Positions 55,122 to 64,000 of a stretch of 64,000 bases of DNA are shown one piece after another. This stretch comes from Narthecium ossifragum. Taxonomy: Eukaryota; Streptophyta; Magnoliopsida; Dioscoreales; Nartheciaceae. Made by a program: the position numbers and the translations under genes. Position 1 is the first letter of the stretch, and the number at the start of each line of letters is the position of its first letter. The notes beneath the pieces are model-generated. The model saw only the letters and a program-made list of their open reading frames with translations. It was not told the origin of the DNA and ran no database searches. Where the stretch lies: NCBI GenBank assembly GCA_963920575.1, contig OY986969.1, positions 21,065,288 through 21,129,287 of the forward strand. Direction: 5' to 3'.

Positions 55122-57095
55122 TGTGAGGTCCCGTACCTCCAACCTGGTCTGAACACGTCAAGTCGAGGGTCTGATTTGGTTGGTTCGGCTCGGTTGGCAT
55201 TGGTTTATGATCAGTTGATCACATAGCTATTTTTGGACTCCATGGGCATTTTGATGAAATTGTGCCTTGGTGGTCGGTTTTACACCCACGTAGTACACAC
55301 ACTACATAGAACTGATGTATGTGATTGATTAGAACCCTAGGGGTGCTTCCAATCAGAAGATCGGAGCTCGATCGAAAAACATCAAATCAAACGGCCGAGA
55401 TCGATTTCATATTGTTATAAATATCCCTAGCCCTACTCTCTCTCTTCTTCTCTCTCTTTCTGTCCCAGCCGGATTGGAGGCTTGGCTGCGGCTTTTCGAG
55501 GCGAGTTCGGGACGATCAAAGTTGGGGAATTGGTAGATCGTCTATTCAGCTACTACAAGTAGGTGTTTCTACCCTAATCGTTTGATTAGGTTTGCCTAAG
55601 ATTGCTTTTTGGATGTTTTAGTATAGATTTCCATGTTAGAATGTGTTGTAAGTTTGTATTCTAGTATAATTGATGTTTTAGGAACACATGGATGTTCAGG
55701 TTTTATGTTTTGTCGGTCGGTTTGGTTTCTACTGCCATTTTATCGATTTTGACGGTTTTTCGGCTGAAACAAGCCAAATCTAATATTTTGCGGTTGAAAT
55801 CTTGATTTCTTGGTGCCATTAGATTCTTGACATCCTTTTCCAATTCTCTCAAAGTTTGATTGATTTTCAACGAGTTTTGATAGGTTAAATCCCGGAAATT
55901 GACTTTTTTAAGACAGTGCTCTTCCAGGCATCACAGTCGACCGTCGCATCGACCGTGAAGCTCGGATGTCAAAATGGCTTCTCAGGGTCGATGTTTGGAT
56001 CGACTGTCAGTGTACACTATCCCACCTCACGGTCGACCATCACATCGACCGTCTAGCCTGTAAATAGTGATTTTCACGTTTCTTTTGGTTTAATTCTTTC
56101 ATGATAGATAGCTAATGATGCTAGGAAACATGCATTCTATTAATTATGGATTTTCAAGGGATTTATCGGATGTTTGAGTATGATTTAGTCGTAGATGTAA
56201 CCTATGCAATCTCCCTCCATTTGTGCTTTTCTTGTGAGTTGTTTGTTTAATTGCTTAGATTACCATTTGTACATAGCTCTTATACTTATTTAGACCTGTA
56301 TGTTGGGTCGGACCCTATTGAGGGGTTGCGGTTAACCGGGAGAGTGATGACTCCCGAGAATGTGTAGGTAAATGGGCCTACGGTGTGCCCTATTGCTTTG
56401 ATTGATTGCTCGTATAACTGATTAAATGCTTAATTGTTGTATTGTTAAGCTGTTATATGTTGGATAATTGTGAAAATTTAGTATGTTGTGTGCCGACGTT
56501 GCGCTGAGGGCTATTGTGTAGCGGCGTTGTAATGCCGATTTCTGTTTGATAATCAGGTTTGATTCTTTTATCGTATTATAGCTTAACTGTTGAACATATA
56601 ATGTTGATGTGGCATATAGTGACACATGCTAGATGCTTGTATAGGTGCATGCATTAGAGGCATTCCAGGTTAGGCGTGGGCGATGGGTTGATCACCGATC
56701 CGAGGGTTCGGGCAGCTTGGATCTAGCCTTAGGATCGAGGCTGGGTAGCAAGGTTTAGGGTGTGAATTATTGTGCTAATATTGTTTTATGGAGGTTGTTG
56801 TCTAGTTGGCTACAAATACTCTGTTGATTGAGGTTTAGAAGTCATGTCGTCTCTCTAAGACCAAGTGCTAAGAATGGTTGTCGATGTCCCTGACGTGTGT
56901 CCCCAGGTAGTGGTTTACGGCTGAGTAAGGGTGTTCCCACCTCAGTTTTGGTTTCTATTTCTCCAAGCGTGATTGTGCCAGTCCCAGCGTGGTTGGTTGA
57001 GAGGGGTGGGATCCTTTGGGAATCGATGTGGTTATGGAGCCCCTTGGCATTCTTAAGATTTCAAGCTTTCGACATAGAGAAGCGTTTTTTTGATT
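55122..57095 (+). mobile_element. Gypsy-like LTR remnant
   Basis: The start TGTGAGGTCCCGTACCTCC resembles gypsy LTR starts. TATAAATA near 55420 followed by CT-rich text looks like an LTR promoter. 56290-56390 holds GGGTCGGACCC and GCGGTTAACCGGGAGAGTG, and 56674-56705 shares GCGTGGGCGATGGGTTGATC with 1455-1486. No internal gene, clear right end or target duplication. Confidence 0.5.
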
Positions 57096-58465
57096 AAATA
57101 ATAACTTAAATGTAACTTAGAAAATGTGTAATAGTACTTTCAAACTTAAAATTTTACAGATTAGTATCGGCTATGGTAGCCATTTCTTGTAAGTAGAAAT
57201 CATTACAGCATACATACACTAAACCGAATTCCGTGCTCTTTATCAGATATTGTTTCAAGATGAGTAAAGCAAAAAAAGAGAAGAAGGAGAAGAAGAAGAA
57301 GATTACAGAAATGATAAAATCCAGATGTATACAGATTTTTACATTAAGTATGAATTTCAATATCCCATGTTCATGTGTTACAATCCTCCTCTTTTTTAGC
57401 AATGTGCTTTATACACTCTCTATTTGTGTACAATTCCTCTTGTATTATGAGAATACAACAACATATATATGAGAATACAACAACATACATGGAATAAAGA
57501 CATACATTCACCTGAACATATCTCATGAGCATTCATTCACTCCAAACACAATTGTTTGAGTACAAATTATGTACTTCTAAATAGACTCATACACCTCAAA
57601 AAGCATTCATGTACTACATTGTTTGAGTACAAAATTGAATATATTAGAAGCATTCAATCATGAAGCATTCGATCACTTCATAACTTAAGACATGTTTCAC
57701 ACAACACTCAACAAAAAACCATGATGACAACATTCACTCACTTAATACAACTAGTATAATTCATCTGGCTATAAAAAACCCAGATGACAGTAATCCTATT
57801 GATGACATCAAAAGCATCCAAATCCTCAAACTCTCCATGGAGCTCTCCCTTTGCCTCTGCCTATTCCTCTCCTACCTGGAGCTTTGGCCCTACGAGTTGG
57901 AGGTCCTTCGCCAGGGATGTAAACACCCATGCCAAGCCCATGAAGAGTCATCACATGAGCATTGTAAAAACCCATGCCCAGCTCATAAGGAGTCATTGTT
58001 CTACCACATCAAATACATTTGCATTGTATTAGAACTGAATAAAGTGATAAATATAAACATTCTTTGAACATTCTTTTAAGTAAAAGACTCACCTAAATAT
58101 TTGCATCGTATTAGAACAGAATAAAGTGATAAATACATTTGTTGCTCCTCTCATGACATTGGCACTAAGTAGAACAAATGTCTAAGTTTATGTGGAATAA
58201 AATACAGATAGTTTCAAGTGCAATAAAATACAAACGTGCAAGGAATTATTTAAATGCCTAGCATCCCCATGATATGGCACTAGCTCTCCAGCAAAGTTTT
58301 ATTGGCGCAATTTTTGTGGCCATATCTATGAGCAAAATAATTCCATGTATACAGACATACGAAACCAACTTCACTGCATAACATCCCAAACCAATTCCAT
58401 GTATTCTCATGCAAAGAAGGCACAATTTCTAAGGCCTATGACATGGATCAATAAAAGACACATTC
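57096..58465. other. AT-rich intergenic DNA
   Basis: No gene supported. Words such as CATTTGTTTGAGTACAAA (57549 and 57618) and GAATAAAGTGATAAATA (58036 and 58121) recur in pairs, so small local duplications exist. Confidence 0.45.
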
Positions 58466-58470
58466 CAAAC

Positions 58471-59740
58471 TGTTAGCCAAAATAATGGCTAACTCATAAA
58501 TGACGGACACGTAAGCAAAAGGCAATTACTAAATGGACGATAACTACATAATCTTATCGACCAGATGAAACCTATCGACCAAATGAACGATAGAGTCTAT
58601 CGACCAAATGGACGATAAAATATCGACCAAATGAAACGATGGAATTTATCGACCAAAATGGACGATAAAATTTTAACCAAATGGACGATATCGTCCATAT
58701 GGCACCGTCATTTAAAGGACTATGGACGATCATCGCCCAAAAGTCACAATTGGACATGTTACTCAATTTTATCGTCCAAAAAGCAATTAACACGTGTGCC
58801 AAATATGGTTAAAAAACACATGCAGGTATGACGTGGACAAGAAACGATAAGTAAGCCAGCATAATCATGACGTATGCAATGAACGAGAATCAACCACGTG
58901 TACTCTCCAAACCAGACAAGAACGTGGGAGAAGCTGTTACGGAGCAGTTCGCACACGATCTCCTCCTTCCACGCCATCAACCCTCAAGGCGGGAGCAGTT
59001 ATTCAGTTCCTTAGTATAAATAGCTTCTCTTCTCTACTGTAAACCCCCCCCCGACAACCTGTAACCTGCTCTTAAGCATGGCTTTCGTTTCTTTTGTACC
59101 TGTAAGTTGATTAATAAAGCTTTCAGTTTGATTAATGGCGTCTTTTATTGCTTTCTTAGTATAATTTCGATAATGTAGTGGTTTTAATCGTCTTCTCCTC
59201 TTTTCTTTTCTGTTTTGTAGTTTTAGATTAATGGATTTCTTTCTGTTTCCGTTTTCTGTCCGTTTCTTTTCCATAGTTTAATTAAGTTAAATTAGTTTGG
59301 AGTAAGATTAAATTAGTCTTTTAATTACTGTTTTCGTTATTCATGATCATAGGAGTATTTTAAGATTAATTTAGGTTTAATTAGTCCTTTTTATTGCTTT
59401 TCTTACAGCTTTCTTTACTGTTTTCCATTAGAGTAAGTTACTGCTTTCTTAGATTAAGTTTATCCATAGATTTAAATGCATTTCTTAGATTCAGTAATTT
59501 AAGTTGATCTTTATGCTTTATTTAATTCCGTAATATTAGATAATTCAAAGCTTTTCTTAGGTTAATTTTGATAATTAGATTATTTAATTAGGTCTAATCT
59601 AGATTTCCATATTACTTGACATCTCTGGTTCATTAATTTGAAAGAGTAGAATTCAACTGCAATCGTTTGATACTTAAGTGTGAAATAGGATTTTGACTTT
59701 GACTATTTGACCGGTCAACGGTCGGATTTCCTCTCTAACA
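58471..59740 (+). mobile_element. Solo LTR with CAAAC target duplication
   Basis: 1270 bp, starting TGTTAGCC and ending CTCTAACA, flanked by CAAAC (58466-58470 and 59741-59745). LTR parts are visible in + orientation: a TATA box GTATAAATAGC at 59014-59024, and AATAAAG at 59112-59118 as a possible poly(A) signal about 100 bases later, then a T-rich downstream half. The left half carries repeated CGACCAAATGGACGATA-type words. No coding sequence. Confidence 0.88.
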
Positions 59741-59745
59741 CAAAC

Positions 59746-60317
59746 CAATTCCATCCATAAGCATGTATTTATAAATTCAACAATAAGACATTGGATGATG
59801 TTCATACATGTGGTCTTGAACTAGAGGGATACAACCATCCTCGAATTGTCTATCGTTGGCGTACATGCTACTAATATCATCCTTCATTGGGCACTAGCTT
59901 AGATCAAGCCGGCCCCAAAAAACCCTAAATATTTTGATGGAATATATTAATACCCGGCAGCGGAAAATGGCACACAATGAAGAGATCAAAAATAAAAAGG
60001 AAGAAGAAAAGAGCAAATTATAAACAGAGGAATACCTCGATATCTCTTTGACAGAAAATTCAATAGATCATGTAAATAGCATCATAATCGAAGAATGAAC
60101 GAAGTGTCCATTAATGTGATGATCGCGTGGGAGAACTTAGGCTTTGTTACAAATAAAAGCCATGGGCATTTAAGTAAATTTATTACCTTTTCTACCGTGG
60201 TTAAGTTATTGTTGTTGTTAAATATATTTATCAACGTATAATAGGACCAATGGATAAGAAATAGAAAATATAAAAAAAGAATGAAGATATTAATATTTAA
60301 GTCTGATAGAGAATGAT
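59746..60317. other. Intergenic DNA
   Basis: No gene supported. A CCCGGCAGCGGAAAATGG stretch near 59954 resembles text found downstream of some retrotransposons. Confidence 0.35.
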
Positions 60318-60320
60318 TTA

Positions 60321-60559
60321 GGGTATGTTTGGCAAGAGGGGCGGATCCGGGATCCGGAATCCGGAATCCGGAATCCGGAATCCGCGGGATCCGGAATCCG
60401 GAATCCGCGGGATCCGGAATCCGGAATCCGCCCCGTGGATTTCAAAAACAGCATGGGATCCGACCGGGATCCGACGTTGATCCAAATGCGCGGATCCCGT
60501 GGACGGGATGCGCGCCCATCCCTTGGATCCCAGATGATCCAAGGCTGCCAAACAGGCCC
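60321..60559. mobile_element. Tourist-like MITE with GGAATCC repeats
   Basis: The ends GGGTATGTTTGGCA and TGCCAAACAGGCCC are inverted, flanked by TTA on both sides (60318-60320, 60560-60562). The 239-bp element contains a run of about 15 overlapping palindromic GGATCCGGAATCCG-type units at 60342-60432. It has no coding capacity; the Ile/Pro/Asp/Ser-rich frames are artefacts. Confidence 0.88.
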
Positions 60560-60699
60560 TTATATCTGATGCAGAGTGCTGTTGGATAGAGAATCTGTAA
60601 AATAGAAAAATGACTTTTTTTATTGTATTTTAGAGAATATGTTAGAAGAACTGACGTGGATGCTCTAAGATAAACTGCAGCTGATGGAGTAAAAAATAT

Positions 60700-61031
60700 G
60701 TAAATACTGACCGGATTTTGAAACTAATGATCTCAACCGTCGAATACGATCTGTTAGATGAGATCTAAACCACATTGGTGGTACGGGGAAACGGCAGTAC
60801 CAAACAGGACCCTCGCAGGCTCGCACCACAACTGTAAGCAGCGGAGCAACGAGGTTGCAACGGATACGCGAAGTTCCCGATCCCGTCGTCTCTTTGGTCT
60901 CCATCTCTCTGTCTCTATTCTCCGTTCGAGAGGAGACCCGGCAGTGGGACTCGCGGAGTGGAGGGCCTCGTCACCGCTCCCGGTGCACTCAACCGCCCCT
61001 TCTATCTCACCGTCAGTCGCGGCCGGCGGCG
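60700..61031 (+). promoter_or_regulatory. Promoter/5' UTR of right-hand gene
   Basis: The region turns GC-rich ahead of the ATG at 61032 and contains CCATCTCTCTGTCTC-type leader text. No clear TATA box. Confidence 0.4.
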
Positions 61032-62945
61032 ATGCTGGAGGGCAACGCGGATGGCGTCAAGCGATACGGTCCTCCGACGCAAAGGCATACCTCTTCTCCT
61101 CATCCCTATTATCTCTGTGTCGTCTTTTTTTTAGCAAGCGACCTAGTTGGAGACCCATACATGGGTCTCTCCACTCAATGCTCGATCCGAAGAGGAATCT
61201 TCCCACAGGCACTTGATTCACCAATTGCTTTTTGGATGAGATCTTGAATTGATTCTACACTGATGGTTTTTTTAGAGGGTTTTGATGGGGATTTTGGTGA
61301 TGTCTACACGGTAGCTGCATCTTTGTTTGGCGATGCTTAGGGCGATGGGGATCCTTTGCTTACGCGATTCATCTTCATGTATACTTAAAATTCCTCTTTT
61401 TACATTGATAATAATATCTGTTTTGTTTGAATATTGTTTCAGGAATCGTGTGCTGAACCGTCGCAAATCTGGAGGAGGTATGGAATCTTGACGCTGATAT
61501 CTTTATACCCTTGAAGTGAGAGACATATAGAGTCTGTTCAACTTTCAATTAAAGGTTACACTTTAAAGTGCTACATTGGTGTATGGATGCTAAAAAAGGG
61601 ATGATGTTAATTAGAGGAAGACTAAATGCCATTAGTGTTTGGGTGGACTTAAATGATGCTTGATTGCTTTCTCTTGTACAACTGCGTCTTTTTATTGAAT
61701 TATTTTTCACCTTGTTTTTAGCTTCTTGGAAACCTTCACTTCTTTATTGATAGTAGCGTTATTTGTATTATTAATTAGATTTTACTTCCTCAGATAGATT
61801 TGAAAAAATGAACTACTATGGAAATGATGGTGAAAAGAGTCAACCATCATTATCGAGAAGTTTTTCTGGAATAGATCATGTGGAGGCCGGGAGCAGCAAT
61901 TTTCATACTGAAAGCAACCATGCAGGACTGATACCTTTGGATGGATGTTGTACCAGTGAGGCTGCCCAGCTTCTTAATGAGCGTACGTAGGCAATATCCT
62001 CTTGTCAAGAATGATCTCCCTTTTTTGGTTTATTTTTATGCCTTTTACTGAGTAGAGTAAGTAGTAGCAATCTAAAGTTCCTAGCTTTAGTATTAGGTGA
62101 GATATTTTTTCTCATTCATCTTTTGGAAGAAACAATGCTAAAAATGTGACCTGCCAACAATTTATGGACAACACAGCCTGCATTTTCTGCTAATACATAT
62201 TTCCTTCGTATATAATAGAATGCACATTGATCTGAACATTTCATAAGTCGTTCATGTATTTAAGACATTGCTTGCCAACAGAACCTTGTGAGGGTTTGCT
62301 CTCCAGAATATTGCAATGTCACCATAAGTTCAGTTAGCTAGATGCAGTTAGTTCTCTATCTGCCAATAGCTGTGCAAACAAGATATTTATGATTCATATA
62401 CTTATCTTTCCCAATTGGTTAGCATATGTTGTTGCCTGACCTTGTCCAGAGTCTGAAGTTAGTATTAAAAATATGCTGCATGCGTTGGAACTTTGGAAAG
62501 TGACATGGCTTCTGCTGCGAGTCTTGAAATAAACACTTTTTTTTGCCTTCGTGTACTCTGTGAAGAACTTTCAAGTTTCTATTTTATGTTTTGCTGCTTA
62601 CTATTACCGCAAACAGTTATACGCTAGGAGTAAGTGTCCTTTGTTTAGCAACAATCGAATTATGAGATCTTGTACTGACTTATGTAGTAAGGTCCTCTTG
62701 AACCATTTGTGACCCATCATATGCACGTTTTTGTTCTAATAGGGAGACCAACTTTTCTTCAAATGAAGCACCCAGATTCCAACAGCTATTTGTGCTCAGA
62801 TGATTCTTCCTAAAGATAATAGAGCAGCATGCCTTGCATGCACAAGTATTTGGGTGCGATCACAAATTCTAATTCTTCTTGTCTTTATGTGTAGGTTGGG
62901 TAGCTACAATGCATTCGTGCAATGATCCATCAACAGACATATCTG
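61032..62945 (+). CDS. 5' part of an unrecognised plant gene (continues past window)
   Basis: Four exons join in phase: 61032-61084, 61443-61477, 61794-61982 and 62895-62945, giving 109 residues so far and starting MLEGNADGVKRYGPP. Conserved-looking parts are an Arg/Asn-rich patch (QRNRVLNRRKSGDRFEK), YYGNDGEKSQPSLSRSFSG, GLIPLDGCCTSEAAQLLNER and WVATMHSCNDPSTDIS. Intron 1 would use a GC donor (AAAG|GCATAC) with a normal AG acceptor; introns 2-4 use GT. No known domain recognised. The evidence is mutual phase compatibility and non-random protein composition, plus a vague memory of similar plant proteins of unknown function. The rest lies beyond the window. Confidence 0.6.
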
Positions 62946-64000
62946 GTAAACTTTTTACAACTATATTTTTATAACTGCCACAACCCTTATTAGATATCAC
63001 ACTTGTTGGGCCTGTAACGCGGATATAATGCTTAGTTGTCTCCACTTCTCGGAACTTGCAATGGGGAGAAATTCTTATAGAGAGCTGAGCTAATAAGTAG
63101 TCATCGTTGAAGGAATTTTCAACACCTTTTGAAGTTAGGTTCATAGTGTATAAAAGATGCTTGGAATCTGGTTTTCCAGATCAACTAAGAATTAGCATGT
63201 TTTGTTTATCCTGCAAAGCGGAATCATAGTAGCAGCTCTTCTAGGATATTTTCACTTTGGCTAGTTATATGATATATGCTTCCCCCGTTTGACGAAGATA
63301 GAAGTTTTCTATCCATTTTACCATTCCCTAGATATCTAAGCAACAGTCTTATATGAACCTATGTAGTGGAAGAAATTTGTTGTCTTTGTTAGTGATCGAG
63401 CGTACTGATAGTACGAGAATATGTTTTTTGCCTCAAGTATGTTCAGATGGTTTTAGATAGTATGATGCCTTTCACGGGGTAGACTGCAATTGGTTTTACA
63501 GTACATTTTGACATGCTTGTTATGTGCATGCCCTCACATAGAGGACTGGGCTTATGTCAAGGTTTGCGCAAGCCTAACCCTGGGCTCCAGACATAGGCCT
63601 AGCTTTAGCCTAAGAAGCAGGCGCAAGCAGCTGGCCTGAACGTGGCGTAGTATAAGTAAGTTACTAGGGCCATGCTGTCAATCTGCCTATCTATATTAGC
63701 TGCAGTCCTAGCCCATTTGGCATGAAATTGGATTGAACCAGCTGTGGTTTTGCATCTATGCATATCATATGACATCCTTCTGTGGTTTTGCCATTTTGGT
63801 AAAGATTTCCACCAAGTTTGGCAATTTCCTGGTATATAAACATAATCTTACCCTAGTGTTTCTGTTTTAGTTTTGCACTTCTATTCCTCCAAATTTAGAT
63901 GTTCGCCTAACATACTAGGCGGATGCTTCAAATCGTGCCAGGCATTAAAGATACTTTTACTCATGGCTTTATCTTCCATGATATCAGCCTAAAGTCAACT
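62946..64000. other. Intron 4 of the right-hand gene
   Basis: No further exon found. 63540-63650 has GC-rich CTAGCTTTAGCC- and GGCCTGAACGTGG-type text that may be a transposon fragment. Confidence 0.4.

Noticed and set aside
62869..63144. 91-codon frame on the - strand
   Set aside because: It overlaps exon 4 of the right-hand gene on the opposite strand and has no recognisable domain or support.
1..64000. tRNA, rRNA or other structured RNA genes
   Set aside because: I looked for tRNA-like and rRNA-like blocks by eye and saw none convincing; a covariance-model scan would be needed to be sure.

Overview
This is a stretch of nuclear DNA from a flowering plant. Three things show that: GT-AG introns interrupting plant-specific gene families, long AT-rich intergenic DNA, and a dense load of plant transposons (copia, gypsy-like, LINE, PIF/Harbinger, Mutator-like and Tourist-like elements). 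I cannot name the species; a monocot outside the grasses is a weak guess. There is no sign of bacterial genes, rRNA, tRNA or CRISPR.

Only four host genes can be supported. (1) An ankyrin-repeat protein resembling Arabidopsis SKIP35, + strand, three coding exons between 24010 and 29285, predicted 633 aa. (2) An ARGOS/ARL-type organ-size regulator, - strand, 30698-31105. (3) A LEA group-2 (LEA14/WHy) protein, - strand, main exon 41663-42586 and a probable tiny last exon near 39283-39288. (4) The 5' end of an unrecognised gene, + strand, exons from 61032 to 62945, running off the right edge. From memory, the Arabidopsis counterparts of genes 1-3 lie next to each other on chromosome 2 (At2g44090, At2g44080, At2g44060), so 24-43 kb looks like a conserved gene block in which spacing has been inflated by transposons.

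Region by region: 1-2.1 kb gypsy remnants; 2.1-6.4 kb a decayed copia element with no 5' LTR; 6.5-10.4 kb non-coding repeats, including 156-bp and ~290-bp tandem units; 10.4-11.2 kb a non-autonomous Harbinger-like element; 11.3-20.6 kb a large PIF/Harbinger element (transposase, Myb-like partner, an extra small ORF with an RNase H1/viroplasmin N-terminal domain plus a membrane helix, and a ~170-bp satellite-like array); 20.9-22.5 kb a Mutator-like MITE and a long foldback element; 22.5-31.7 kb SKIP35-like gene and ARL with G-tracts; 34.4-35.6 kb a 5'-truncated LINE with an 18-bp target duplication; 36.6-37.3 kb an array of palindromes; 39.0-43.2 kb the LEA gene with ABA-type promoter motifs; 43.2-47 kb a second PIF/Harbinger element whose transposase reading frame is still open; 47.1-55.0 kb a complete but dead copia element (CCCTC target duplication) containing a nested solo LTR (AAAGG); 55.1-57.1 kb a gypsy-like LTR remnant; 58.5-59.7 kb a solo LTR (CAAAC); 60.3-60.6 kb a Tourist-like MITE (TTA); then the partial right-hand gene.

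Target-site duplications, element limits and splice sites were read directly from the sequence. Family names come from motif recognition without any database search.
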